Below are positions 1 to 10,635 of a stretch of DNA of 64,000 nucleotides, piece after piece (positions within the stretch are counted from its first letter, which is position 1; every line of letters begins with the position of its first letter). Below the pieces are notes generated by a model. The model was not told where the DNA came from. It did no database searches and saw only the letters and a list, made by a program, of their open reading frames with translations. Source of the DNA: Oreochromis niloticus (lineage: Eukaryota; Chordata; Actinopteri; Cichliformes; Cichlidae); contig NW_020327298.1 of assembly GCF_001858045.2 (NCBI RefSeq), forward strand, positions 80,342 to 144,341, in the 5' to 3' direction. The translations under genes were made by a program, and so were the position numbers.

Positions 1-760
1 GCTTTCTTGTGTTGCTTTCTTGGTTAGAGTTCCTCACAAATGTCCAGATGATTCTTCTAATGAGGCGTCGACCATGTTTTCAGTTCTTTGGAAGAAAACG
101 TCGCCCTTTGCCATCCTTACTTTTCTTTGACTTCTTCAAATGCAGCTGAACTCCAGCTGGTATTTTATTGGACTCTGCAGCTGTTTCTGGTCATCAGTTC
201 ATTCCTGCAAACCTCTGAACCTGAACAACAATGATGCTGCATTGCTGGCTGATCCCAAAAGGTTGATTCTGTTCATCTGGACGTTTTCAGAAACGTTTGC
301 TCACTGATCAGGTGACTTCTTCAGTCTCAGCTGACTGCAGCTTTACAACCTTACAAACAGCACATTTGCACAATGACTGAAACCAGCAGCACCTGATATA
401 TATGATACTAATATAATACATATACATATATAATCCATACTAATGATGAAGGAACTGAGCTCACAGTGTTCATTCAGTGAACTACTCAGTTTATTTTGGG
501 CCTCAGAAATGCTCACTCTGTTTGTACATCACTGTCAGCAATAGACTCATTCTGCTGTGGACAGGAACACATGTGACATCACTTCCTGTTTGTTTGTGAC
601 TGAAGAGGAAGAAGTTTACAAGGAATCATTGAGAAGAGTTTCAAACATCAACTGATTGAATCCATGAATGTGAAAACGTGTTTGTGAGTGAAAGAGACAG
701 ACATGTACAGACTGAACTATCTGTTCAACAGTCAGAGTGTTTCTCTAACAGGAGACACTC
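1..760. other. no gene seen; short PLE remnant inside
   Basis: No reading frame or splice structure here is convincing. Positions about 258-330 resemble, on the minus strand, the tail of a Penelope-like element (described separately). The rest is AT-rich sequence I do not recognise. Confidence 0.5.
258..330 (-). mobile_element. degenerate Penelope-like element tail with broken hammerhead core
   Basis: Read on the minus strand, this stretch has the hammerhead start motif CTGAAGA (318-324), then a weakly paired stem, then AAACGTTTC where GAAAC would be expected. The overall pattern matches the PLE tails elsewhere in the window, but the G of the conserved GAAA is missing and stem II needs a bulge. 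It is probably an old fragment of a different PLE subfamily. The identification rests on motif order alone. Confidence 0.4.
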
Positions 761-769
761 TTTACACTT

Positions 770-2030
770 GTTACGGGTTCAAAATATTGGGGATGGATAC
801 AAGAGGAAAACCAAAATAACAACACTGGTCCGGCCGGGTTGAGTCAAACAACGATTTAATGAACACACGTGCGGGAGATGGACACCGTGCGCAGACAGCA
901 TCACAATCTCTCTCGAAAAACATACAACAATAGTCTTTATGAACATCAGGGTATTAGAACGCCCCTTCATGCGTAGATACAATACAATCAATGTTGACAA
1001 TGTTGACAACTTTTAACACATTGACAGAACATCTTCTTCTTGCCGAGGCCACATCCTTCCCCATAATCTCCTCACTCCGCTTATCCCCTGAGACAAACCG
1101 TCTCTCCTGTGAACATAATCAAACAGCAACAAGGCTTTGCAAACTGTTTTCTAAATATACCCACTTATACATGGGTTTAACCACTGGTTGTGTGTGTGCG
1201 TGTGTGCCTCGACCTCAACATTCACTCTGTTTATAAAGTCAGAGGCCAACTCTTCATGTGTGCAACCTAACTGAAACCATACAGGTAATATGTTGAATAA
1301 ATGTTCTAATCAAATGCCACTACTCAAAGCTGAATAAAAAGAATATAAATGAATAAAGGATAATGATACATAACATGGTGTCTGTGTTTTGTAAGCGTGT
1401 GCCTTCCATAGCTCAAGATCCTTAACACAATAGGTTGTTCGGTCCTCGCGCTGGACAAAGCTTCCGACCCTCCACTAGTTGATCGAGCCCCCCTCATTGG
1501 CACGCACAAAAATACAATGCATGTATATGAAAATGATTATCACTGCACCTGTAATAGAAAATGTTAATATGGGATTATGACAATGCCTGTAATAGAAGTT
1601 GCAACATAAGGCCGACAGCCTAAATACAAATGAAGTAACAATTAATGATGATAAGTAAATGAACTAATGAGTAATTATTACCAATACACACTACTTAAAG
1701 GTTAACAAAAGATATAACTGAATAAAAGATCCTCAAATAACATGATGTAAGTGTCTTGTAAGCATGTGCGGCCTTCTACGCTCTGAGCCACTTCCCTCAA
1801 TAGATCAGTCAGACTGTAGTTTTAACCCTTACTGACGTGAGCACAACTCCATAATAAGCACCAAGCAGCAATATGTATAAAGATGATCCAGGTTACACCT
1901 GCAATGAAAGATTATATGATTATATATACACCGGTGAATAGAAGATTATAGTTATCCTGATTATAACAGTCACTGTAATGCAGTCTTAATGTAATATCAC
2001 TAACTTCCATGAATGCTTGTTGTATGATTC
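770..2030. repeat. unclassified AT-rich region with a diverged internal duplication
   Basis: Two blocks about 365 bp apart (roughly 1325-1600 and 1690-1960) share the same order of words: GAATAAA, then AACATG followed by a GTGTCTTGTAAGC-like string, then GTGC and CCTTC, then CCTGTAATAGAA or CCTGCAATGAAA. This is an old tandem duplication. No coding frame follows it. It could be part of an LTR or other element that I cannot name. Confidence 0.35.
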
Positions 2031-2077
2031 TGATGCAATAATGAAATAACAGTAAAATATCCCCTCTCACACTCCAC

Positions 2078-2847
2078 TCAGCACAGGGACACTGAGGAAC
2101 CAGAAGGATAAGAATAGAAATAAAACCCAGGATAAAGAGTTTGAGTGAATGTGGTGTTGAAGGTGTGGAGGTGGATCAGAGAGTCAGAAGAGACTCTGTA
2201 GAAGGACAGAGTGCCAGCAGGACAGTCCACATACACTGCTGCTCTGTTAGAGACAGAGGAGGAGGAGGAGGAGGAGGAGGAGGAGGAGATGGGTGTGTAT
2301 GTATTTTTGTGCCACATAGAATGAGGGCCATCATCAGAGCAGTTCAGACTCCAGGACTGATTATTCCATCCAAACATACAATCATTACTGTTTCCTCTCC
2401 TTCTGATGCTTCTGTAACTCACTGATATGGAAACTCTTCCTCTCCACTCGACCTCCCAGTAACAGCGACCAGTCAGACCATTTCTACTCAGCAGCTGAGG
2501 ACAAACATCAAATCTGTCTGGATGATCAGGATATGACTGAACCTCCTCCACACGTGTCACCTTCCTGTTGTTGTCAGACAGTTTGAGCCATTTGTTTATT
2601 GTGTTTGTGTCGATTGTGAGTTGACAGGAATCTGATCGAAAGAGCAAAAACAATCCAGCTGCAGTTATTGATCCATCAAAGTGTCATTGATTGGCAGTTT
2701 GATGACTCCTGACATCAGAGATGTGAATGAGTGATGTGACAGTTTGAAGATGGTTGAATGTGTGCTGCTTTGTTTTCATAAGTAACATTAAAAACACACT
2801 TACACTTCAGATCTGGTCTCAACCATCGGACTCCAGCAGGCTCGACC
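2078..2847 (-). CDS. C-terminal exons of a fish NLR (NLRC3/NLRP12-like) with B30.2 (PRY-SPRY) domain, partial
   Basis: Two exons on the minus strand. A 44-bp exon (2804-2847, flanked by CAG and GTAAGT) encodes VEPAGVRWLRPDLK. A 172-bp intron follows, then the last exon (2631 down to the TGA at 2078-2080). The split codon restores Tyr, giving a YSCQLTID start of the PRY part. The last exon carries B30.2 landmarks: LSDNNRKVT, the YPDHPDRFD stretch, GRCYWEVEW, WSL, AAVYVDCPAGTLSFY, HTFNTTFTQTLYPGF. This exon pair is typical of the fish-specific NLR family, in which B30.2 follows the leucine-rich repeats. A 12-residue Ser tract comes from a GGA microsatellite. No LRR or NACHT exon is visible upstream to 3.9 kb, where transposons begin, so the gene is partial here, either truncated or continued beyond the insertions. 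Cytosolic sensing is inferred from the family only. Confidence 0.8.
2252..2290. repeat. (GGA)n microsatellite inside the B30.2 exon
   Basis: About 12 perfect GGA units on the plus strand are read as TCC or TCT (Ser) codons in the minus-strand B30.2 exon. The tract sits in a surface-loop position just before AAVYVDCPAG. Slippage in units of three would change loop length without breaking the frame. Confidence 0.85.
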
Positions 2848-2849
2848 CT

Positions 2850-3883
2850 GAAAGGAGGAGTGGTCAGAGCAGCACAGTCAGCATGCACACATGGACATTA
2901 CATGGCTCTCATACACACACTGTTACACACTGATAAAGGAACGGTCTAACATTTTCACAAATACACTTCATCCATTTATCCTGAAAGGATCATTGAAGTT
3001 ATTCATCACGTTTTCCAATCAGCACTTCATAAACAATTTGGAGCCAATGAAGGCAAGCCAATATAGGAGAAATGTGCTCTCTCTTTCTAGTCCCTGTCAG
3101 TACTCTTGCTGCAGCATTTTTGGATTACCTGAATGCTTTTCAGGGAGTTTTTAGGACATCCTGATAATAATCAGAAGAAAAATTGCATGAATTAGTTTTT
3201 TAGCATCTCTCTGAGACAGGATATTTCTAATTTTAGAGATATTGCGTAAATGGAAGTGTAAGTATTAAAGATATTTGTAGCACACTCTAGGATTTAGAAA
3301 TGTGTCAGATAGAATGTAGAGTACTGTAGGGACATTGACACTGCCCTGGATGTAATAAAGGCCTAAAGATGTCATAAAGTTAGGAGTAGACTGTGAGGAG
3401 ACCCTCCCACACCTTTGGGCTGTGAAAGTAAAACAAAGAGAAGCCATAGCTTAATGGGAATTCCCCAAGGGATACTTGGGTGGGGGTCTCAGTGTTTGTA
3501 ACCTGATAACTATGTGTAGTAGAGGAGTTTGGGTGAGGGGAGATGGGCTTTTTATGACCGCAGGAAGTCCGAGACACATACATATATATGTATATATACA
3601 TATATACACATGCACACACACAGGTACGCACAAGCACATGCACTTACATGATCGCACAAACACAGTGTTTTAGTTTTATGGCACATCATATAGGGTTCAC
3701 AATGGGGGTCGCTTTTATAAAACTGTGTGGCACAGGCAAAGGGCTGAGATTCTGTAGAGGGACTGCCAGGCCATGCACATCTCCCTTCTAGAAGATGAAT
3801 AAATAGTGAAAGGTTAATAATAGTTTGTGACGAAACTACTGAGTTCCAGTGTTGTCTCTGGAGGCCTGAGGAATCCAAGAATG
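2850..3883. other. no gene seen; dinucleotide microsatellites at 3575-3660
   Basis: The stretch contains TA/CA-rich microsatellite sequence (about 3575-3660) and no supportable exon. No leucine-rich-repeat exon belonging to the NLR fragment downstream could be found on the minus strand. Confidence 0.5.
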
Positions 3884-4085
3884 GTAAATGGTAAATGGCC
3901 TGTATTTATATAGCGCATTTCTAGTCCCTAAGGACCCCAAAGCGCTTTACACATCCAGTCATTCACCCATTCACACACACATTCACACACTGGTGATGGC
4001 AGCTACATTGTAGCCACAGCCACCCTGGGGCGCACTGACAGAGGCGAGGCTGCCGGACACTGGCGCCACCGGGCCCTCTGAACAG
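3884..4085 (-). repeat. dispersed fish repeat with (AATGGTA) end
   Basis: It starts with repeated AATGGTAA and continues with TATATAGCGCATTTCTAG, CCCCAAAGCGCTTTACA, the CATTCACACA run and GCGCACTGACAGAGGCGAGG. I recognise this as a very common interspersed repeat in fish genomes. The short tandem end suggests a non-LTR-derived 3' tail, placing the element on the minus strand. It abuts and truncates the L2 LINE. The exact family is not certain. Confidence 0.55.
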
Positions 4086-4290
4086 GGGTGATACTGTTTT
4101 GAGGTGACAGTATCTGGTTAGATAACATATTTCCAAGATTTTCAGGGCCGAGTACAATAACCTCGGTTTTATCTAACAGAAGCAGAAAATTAGAGGTCAT
4201 CCAGGTCTTTATGTATTTGAGACATTCCTGATGTTTAAGTAATTGGTGTGTGTTACCTGGCTTCATGGATAGATAAAGTTGGGCGTCATC

Positions 4291-6420
4291 CAGAGGTGGG
4301 TAGTAGCGAGCTACATTTACTTGAGTAAGTTTTTGAAAAAAATGTACTTTTTAAGTACGTTTTTGCACGATACTTTTTACATTTGCTTGAGTACATTTGT
4401 GAAGAAGAAACTGTACTTTTACTCCACTACATTTGCAAAATTCGACTCGTTACTTTAAAAAAAAAAAAATAGTTTAACACATTAGATAACATGCCGTCAG
4501 TGGAGTTTCCGGTAACTTTTTTACCAATGAGACGTGGCCATACAGTCACATGACCAGTTTGAAACCGTGGCGGGCAGAGCGGCCCAAGCATTTCAAAGTA
4601 GCGACACACGGAAAGAAGAAATATGATGGCAGAGTCTACGCTAGAGCTGAAGAGGATGAACACCAACATCTTTGGCCTCACAAAGAATGTTTCGCTTAAA
4701 AGCAGCACAAAAGAACAGCTATGTCTGCAGTGTCGGTGTCTTCAGTGAGAGCCAAAACAAACCAACTTTTCAGCGTGAAACAACTCAACTCGTGTAACCC
4801 GAGGAATCAGTAAGTTTACTCTAAATATCTTTTTAGCTGTGGTTAGCTGGATGTCAGTCTTATGTTACAGCAGCTGTGTCGAGCTGCGAGTCATATTTTC
4901 GGTGCTACTTTGTAATGAGATAAGTTTGTGGGTGTTTTGTGCAGCTTCAGCTGTTCTGTTAACTGCTCGCTGGTTAGCTAGCGTGAGCTATAAGCTCACA
5001 GCTAGCCTGGTTAATGACGCTAGAGTTCCACGCACATGCAAACAGCTCGTCTCTACTGCTTTAACTATTAAAACAGAAGGCAATACTGCGGCTGACAGGG
5101 TTTATTATGTGAAACAGCAGCTTGTTTAGTTTAAACAGTCTGCATTAAGCTGGGCAAACACTGTGCGAGTTTTTTTTCAGTCACGTTATTCCGCTCCTGC
5201 TCAAACTGTACAATTAAATCGCAGGGGTTAGAAGTTCATAGGTCACGATGCAGGGTCTCTCACTATACGGCCTGATGCTCTGATGCGACCTGAGTGCTCA
5301 AACTGTGCGTCCATAACATGAAGCTTATCATACAAAATCGGTCACTCGCTCTCCCTCTCTGTCTTTCACTCACACAGACACACACACCATCAACTTTGCT
5401 AAATTACTAATGAAAAACATTGACCAGGCAGCTGTGATTGAGCAGCAATGTCCATCCAACTCTTTTCATGGTTGTTGTAGTCGTGATAATTTTGTGAGGC
5501 CACATTGAAAAGCCTCGGATACGTGAGCGAAGAGCTGCCACCGGGGCAAAAGAAAAATAGATCTACGTTATACTTTTAATGTTTGTACAATATACCTTTC
5601 ATGTTTGAACAATATAATATCACGTTATTACAATATACATAATTATCACATTCGTACAATATAAATATTATATTGTACGAACGTGATATTGTTCAAACAT
5701 GAAAGTGTAGTTTTTACATTTTTACGTATTTCATTGTGTTAATCCACTGTCTATACTTCAGGGTATTTTAGTATACAAAATAAGTTTTGTTTGAATGTCT
5801 ATTTCTGTGGAATTTTAGCACAGATGTGTTGTGTGTGTGTGTGTGTTTTTTGTTTTTTTCAATTCCTGCTGTACGCCTTGGGAATAAACTTTTCCCGATC
5901 ATACCTGTTGCATCTCTGTGTCATGTGTTTCGGATTTACTTAATTCCTCCTTGTATTTAAAAGAACCACCCCTAGTATGACATTCTGGCGCATCAGCTGT
6001 AGTCTGTTATGTTGAAGTTGCCTCGTTCTAATGTTTTCTCTGAGGCTGCTGTAAATGCGAATATATTTACTGTGGGTTTTGCTTGAAAAAGCTTTACGTT
6101 GTGAAAAACTGAAATCTTTAAATTATAATTGTGCCTTATTTTGTGGATCTTTTTACATATATTCCTTTTGAAAATACTAAAATTTGTATATTTATTTATT
6201 TTTGTTTGTCTGATAGCATTTATTTATAAAATAAATCGGACATTTCAAACAGTTACTCGCTACTTACTCAGTACTTGAGTAGCCTTTTCACCAAGTACTT
6301 TTTTACTCTTACTCGAGTAACTTTTTTGACGGCTACTTTTCACTTTTACTTGAGTAATAATATTTTAAAGTAATGATAGTCTTACTTGAGTACAATTTTT
6401 GGATACTTGACCCACCACTG
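4291..6420. mobile_element. hAT-superfamily DNA transposon with 8-bp target duplication, non-autonomous or decayed
   Basis: The left end is CAGAGGTGGG and the right end CCCACCACTG, that is, terminal inverted repeats with one mismatch in ten. The flanks are identical 8-mers GCGTCATC (4283-4290 and 6421-6428), the target duplication expected for hAT elements. Subterminal sequence is rich in ACTTGAGTA repeats at both ends, as in many fish hAT families. Around 4620-4810 there is a remnant that may be the first exon of a BED-finger transposase, but frames are broken. No transposase core is visible in the 2.1 kb. Confidence 0.85.
5596..5705. repeat. 110-bp imperfect palindrome inside the hAT element
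   Basis: CTTTCATGTTTGAACAATAT on the left is mirrored by ATATTGTTCAAACATGAAAG on the right, with an inner arm pair built on TTCGTACAATATA and TATATTGTACGAA around an AT-rich centre. The two arms differ by small insertions. Confidence 0.8.
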
Positions 6421-6995
6421 GCGTCATCTGCATAGCAGTGAAAATCTATGCTATGTCTTCTAATGATGCTGCCTAAGGGAAGCATGTATAATGTAAATAG
6501 AATTGGTCCTAGCACTGAACCCTGTGGAACACCATAATTGACCTTAGTGTGTGAAGAGGACTCTCCATTTACATGTACAAATTGGAGTCTATTAGATAGA
6601 TATGATACAAACCACTGCAGTGCAGTACCTGTAATACCTACAGCATGTTCTAATCGCTCTAATAGGATATTATGATCAACAGTATCGAACGCAGCACTGA
6701 GGTCTAGCAGGACAAGCACAGAGATGAGTCCACTGTCAGAGGCCATAAGAAGATCATTTGTAACCTTCACTAAAGCTGTTTCTGTGCTGTGATGAGCTCT
6801 GAAACCTGACTGAAACTCTTCAAATAAGCCATTCCTCTGCAGATGATCTGTTAGCTGTTTGACAACTACTCTTTCAAGGATGTTTGATATAAAAGGAAGG
6901 TTGGAGATTGGCCTATAATTAGCTAAGACAGCTGGGTCTAGAGATGCTTTTTAAGTAATGGTTTAACTAGGCAGTTTTGTAGGAATGGGGTCTAA

Positions 6996-7754
6996 AAGAC
7001 ACGTTGATGGTTTAGAGGAAGTAATTACTGAAGTTAACTCAGAAAGATCAATTGGTGAAAAAGACTAAATGAATATCTATGGTACTGAAAGTAGCACATA
7101 CAAACACCAAAACACGTAAAAACTCCAAAACATGTACAAAAGACAACAGAAGTGCTCCAGGATGCTAGGGGGTAGTGTTGAGCTTTTGTTACCTAGTGGC
7201 TACACAAGCCAGGAAGTACCAACGACCAGATTTGGTGTGTGGTAGTAAGAGGTAAATGAACATTTTTTTGAATTATTTGAATATATATAAGGGCTTGTGT
7301 ATAAATACACAAACAATACACATATGCTTTCAATTGGGTAATTTAAGTGATCTAGGTAGCTCTGTTTTGGAAGCTCAGTTAACGCTAGAAATGTGTTTTG
7401 GAGTTTGTACATGCTTTGTCTCAGGGCTCGGCTCTATTTAGTGAGCCGAGCCGATTCTCTAAAAAGACCCGGAAATCCCATCACTAGTGCTGAAGAGAAA
7501 CCTCTGGCTTTACAGAGGGCTTTCTTTTAAAGCAACAAACTATTTATCTAGACTAAATGATGATCTGCTAAATTTGGGATACGCCATTTCCTCTCCAGCT
7601 TTCGAGTTATCTGCTTTAGGCTACGTGTTTAAGAATTATAACAGGGAGTCATGTAATTCTCATTTGAGGCTCTATTTTTCACAGAAGCTACTGTATCCAG
7701 TGTCATGTGTAGTGAGGAGGTAAAATTATTAATTATTAAGTCATGTACTATGTA
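6996..7754. other. unidentified sequence with one open frame (7487-7723, +)
   Basis: A 78-codon open frame on the plus strand is preceded by GACCCGGAAATCCCATCA and has no recognisable motif. The sequence is probably non-coding and sits between L2 and PLE remains. I assign no function. Confidence 0.3.
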
Positions 7755-8046
7755 TAATCCAGTTTTGAGTTCCCTTCCCAGACGCCTGATAAGGTGGGGC
7801 CAGGTTTCACCATGAGCTCCCCCGAAACCCTGGCTGATTGTGACCCACACCCGTTTTCACACCTTGGCTCATGTCATTAGGTAGAGGATCATCAGGGGGT
7901 CCTTTTGTCCCTTTTTGGGGGGATACTCCCACTAGGATTAAATCTGGGACTCTCGGCCATTTGACTTTAGAACTGAAGAAGCTTCTCGGATGAGAGGTGA
8001 AACGTCTTCAAGCAATTTAAAGAAGTCCAGACACTTTTCTTTCCAG
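7755..8046 (+). mobile_element. Penelope-like element 3' tail, internally deleted
   Basis: This sequence is colinear with the tail of the larger PLE at 13.0-14.0 kb, sharing ATAATCCAGTTTTGAGTTCC, the CCCAGACGCC segment, CCCGAAACCCTGGCTGATT, the GGATCATCAGGGGGTCC segment and the final GAAGTCCAGAC. About 50 bp after CAGACGCC are missing compared with the other copies. No coding part remains. The hammerhead fold is intact (separate entry). Confidence 0.75.
7965..8017 (+). ncRNA. candidate type I hammerhead ribozyme of a PLE
   Basis: The core is in order: CTGAAGA (7973-7979), stem II GCTTCTC (7981-7987) pairing with GAGAGGT (7992-7998) around the GGAT loop, then GAAA (7999-8002) and the ACGTC cleavage strand (8002-8006), with predicted cleavage after C8006. 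Stem I pairs GAA (7970-7972) with TTC (8007-8009) and continues through a bulge with UU/AA. Stem III is only the palindromic ACGU, which in known PLE hammerheads is thought to work by pairing two molecules. Hammerheads in Penelope-like elements are established. Activity of this copy is inference. Confidence 0.65.
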
Positions 8047-8254
8047 GTACTTAGAGTACTAACAGAGACTTGGAAGAGATACACGTTTAACGTTTAATAA
8101 TCCACATTTCACTGTTTTACTGTTTGGTGCAGATGTGGATACTGTATTGTTCTTTCTTTGTGATTTTTTATGTTTATATTGTTTTCTGATGGTTTTTAGT
8201 TCATTTTTTCTCCTTTTGGGAGCTGACACAGTCTCTAATTGGATGGGGTTTTGG

Positions 8255-8612
8255 GGGGAGTAATAAGGCCCCATCTTATCTTAATGACTTTATAGTAACA
8301 TATAACCCTTTAGAGCACTTTGCTGTCACGTTGCAGGCTTACGTTTTGGTTAAAAGACCTCTCTGCATTGATTCATACTTATTATTAATCTCTGGCTCTT
8401 CCACAGCATGTCTGTTTTCCTGTCTTCCTGCTCTCAGCCCAGCTGGCCATTACAGATGGCCACTCCTTCCTGAGACTGGTTCTGACAGAGGTTTCTTCTT
8501 ATTAAGTGGTTTTCTCTGTTTTCTTTGTGTCACTGTAGAGTGCGCTTTAAGGCAATTGTTGTTTTGATTTGGCACTATATAAATACAATTTGATTCAATT
8601 AGATTGAATTGT
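8255..8612 (+). mobile_element. L2-type LINE 3' end, internally deleted
   Basis: It follows the order of the longer L2 copy at 32.4-33.2 kb: GGCCCCATCTTATCTTAATG, then CCTCTCTGCATTGA, CACAGCATGTCT, and the terminal GGCACTATATAAATACAATT with ATTGAATT repeats. Most of the segment coding for the ORF2 C-terminus is missing. Confidence 0.75.
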
Positions 8613-8639
8613 GATTGAAATTTAATCTGTGAAAAAGCA

Positions 8640-9090
8640 TATGTTGTCAGCGGTAGACCTACCAATTCTGGTAGCCTCTAATCTATGGTGTGACTTAAAG
8701 CGGGCTGTCCATGTTCAGAAATCATCAAACCTGACTGAACTGGAAATGTTTTGTAAAGAACAATGGTCCAAAATACCTTCAACCAGAATTCAGACTCTCA
8801 TTGGAAGCTATAGGAAGCATTTAGAGGCTGTTATTTCTGCAAAAGGAGGATCTACTAAATATTGAAGTAATTTTTCTGTTGGGGTGCCCAAATTTATGCC
8901 CAATTTTGTTGAAGTAACTTTCTGCACACTTTCTGTAAATCCTATAAACCTCATTTCACTTCTCGAATAGCAATGTGTTCATCTGCTATATGATACATTT
9001 ATATGAAATTACTGATCTGAACAGCCAATGATTTATAAAGAAAAATCATGGAAATTATCAGGGGTGCCGAAACTTTGGCATACCACTATA
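8640..9090 (+). pseudogene. Tc1/mariner transposase C-terminus and 3' inverted repeat
   Basis: The frame ending at 8865 carries NLWCDLKRAVH, NLTELEMFCKEQWSKIP and the family C-terminus SAKGGSTKY. After the stop comes GTTGGGGTGCCCAAATTTAT, and the element ends in GGGGTGCCGAAACTTTGGCA (9061-9080) plus TACCACTATA. The DNA-binding domain and both catalytic Asp residues are absent, so this is a 5'-deleted remnant. Confidence 0.8.
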
Positions 9091-9782
9091 CTTAGCTGAC
9101 CAGATCCTTATCCCATAAATTTAATTGATTTAATGCTGAAGTCTGACTAAAAAGTGTTCTTTATTTTATTTTATTTTTTGACCATAGTAGGTTTATGTTC
9201 AGTGCAGAATGTGTGATGCCAAAATACACGAATAAACAAATAGGCTGAGTTAAGGAAAAATAAAATGTTTCCAACTATTCCTCGTCTTTTCATACCTGGG
9301 ATTTTTCAGTCTCACGCATGGATGCTCCTCTCCAGGGGACAGGTGGTTAATTCCTGCAACTGCAACTTGAGTCAGAATTTGTCTTTTAAACTTTTACTAG
9401 GCTTTGATTAGCAATATAAAGTTGTCTGTCCTAAATTAGCTGTGTAAAAAAGCCACCAAGTTTTAAAAGCCTGAATTTACACCAAAAAAGAAAGAATACC
9501 CTCTGTTCTTTTCAGTATTTCAAAATGATGGTTTCTAAGAGTGTCCAGGGAACATGACAGAGGCTAGAAACACTTGGATGTGAGCTTCTCATTTTTCTCA
9601 CCATTATGACTACATATTACTAACATGAGTCAGTCATCTTGTTGCATTCTAAACATTCCATGTAGTTTCATAGATCCCTTCACTATTGGAGCATCCAAAC
9701 TATTATACAGTACAAATCCATTTCAGAATCAAACCACCAGTGAGTGGTCTCAGGTGGTGCTCTCACTTGGCTCTATTTGCGG
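9091..9782. other. no gene seen
   Basis: AT-rich sequence without recognisable coding or repeat signals, between a Tc1 remnant and the 3' end of a minus-strand L2. Confidence 0.4.
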
Positions 9783-10635
9783 TACAATTCAATTTTATTT
9801 ATATAATACCGAATAACAACAACAGTTGTCTCAAGGCACATTATTGTATATTAATTCTTACAGTAATTTGGATAAGACACAATAATCAGATGACTGGATA
9901 TGAGCAAACACTTTGGCATCAGTGGGAAGGAAAAACTCCCTTTTAAAAAGAAGAATCCACTGATAAAAAAAAAAAAATCAGGCTTAGTGGCAGCCATCTG
10001 CCGCAACGAGAAGAGAAATGCTGCAGAAAAGAGCCACGGGTTAATAATAACTGAAAACTAAATGCATAGTGGTATATAAACATGGTGGTGTCCAATAAGT
10101 GAGAAGAAGAAACGCTCAGTGTATCATGGGAAGACACCAGCAGCCTAGACCTTTCACAACATGTCTAAGAGAAGACTAAGGGTGACCTTAAGGACACAAC
10201 CCTAAATATAGAGATGCAGAAGAGGGGCCTAAAAACGGATGTAAATATTTGTTTAATATGCACACTGAAGGCATAGCCTGGTAAAAAATTGCTTCAAGAT
10301 TTCTCACAGTGTTTCTGGAGGCCAAGGTAATGCCACTGAGAGAAAGAATCTGGTTAGATACCATATTTCTAAGATTTACAGCACAGAGTACAATAACCTC
10401 AGATTTATTTGAATTAAGAAGCAGAACATTAGCGGTCATCCAGGTCTTTATGTCTTTAAGACATTCCTGCAGTTTAAGTAATTGGTGTGTGTTACCTGCA
10501 TAGCAGTGAAAATGTATGCTATGCCTTCTGATGATACTGCCTAAGGGAAGCGTGTACAGAATTGGTCCTAGCACTGAACCCCATAATACATGTTTGTGTA
10601 TGAAGAAGAAATCCGATTGACATAAACAAATAGGA
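9783..10635 (-). mobile_element. L2-type LINE fragment, 3' end intact, internally deleted
   Basis: On the minus strand the RT piece reads GPILYTLPLGSIIRRHS and then CYAGNTHQLLKLQECL. The second half of the CYADD motif and following residues are deleted compared with the copy at 4.1-7.0 kb. After the NTVRNLEAIF segment it jumps to the 3' UTR and ends at 9783 with the AATTTTATTTATATAATACC tail on the plus strand. The head lies at about 10635, directly facing another L2. Confidence 0.75.

Larger units (their letters stand above)
4086..6995 (-). mobile_element. L2/Maui-type LINE reverse transcriptase fragment, split by a hAT insertion
   Basis: On the minus strand, 6995 to 6429 and then 4282 to 4086 read as one L2-type RT. 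Visible motifs are LLDLSAAFDTVDH, GVPQGSVLGPILF and the catalytic CYADD, and after the insertion GNTHQLLKHQECL and IKTWMTSNFLLL. The open frame from 6770 to the hAT boundary has no stop. A stretch upstream of it (to about 6995) matches the region before the RT core but carries frame breaks. The 3' part ends where the dispersed repeat at 3884-4085 begins. It is a dead copy: 5' truncated, interrupted and lacking its tail. Confidence 0.85.

Noticed and set aside
2141..2425. Plus-strand frame with a poly-Gly tract over the B30.2 exon
   Set aside because: It is the antisense shadow of the B30.2 coding exon and its GGA microsatellite.
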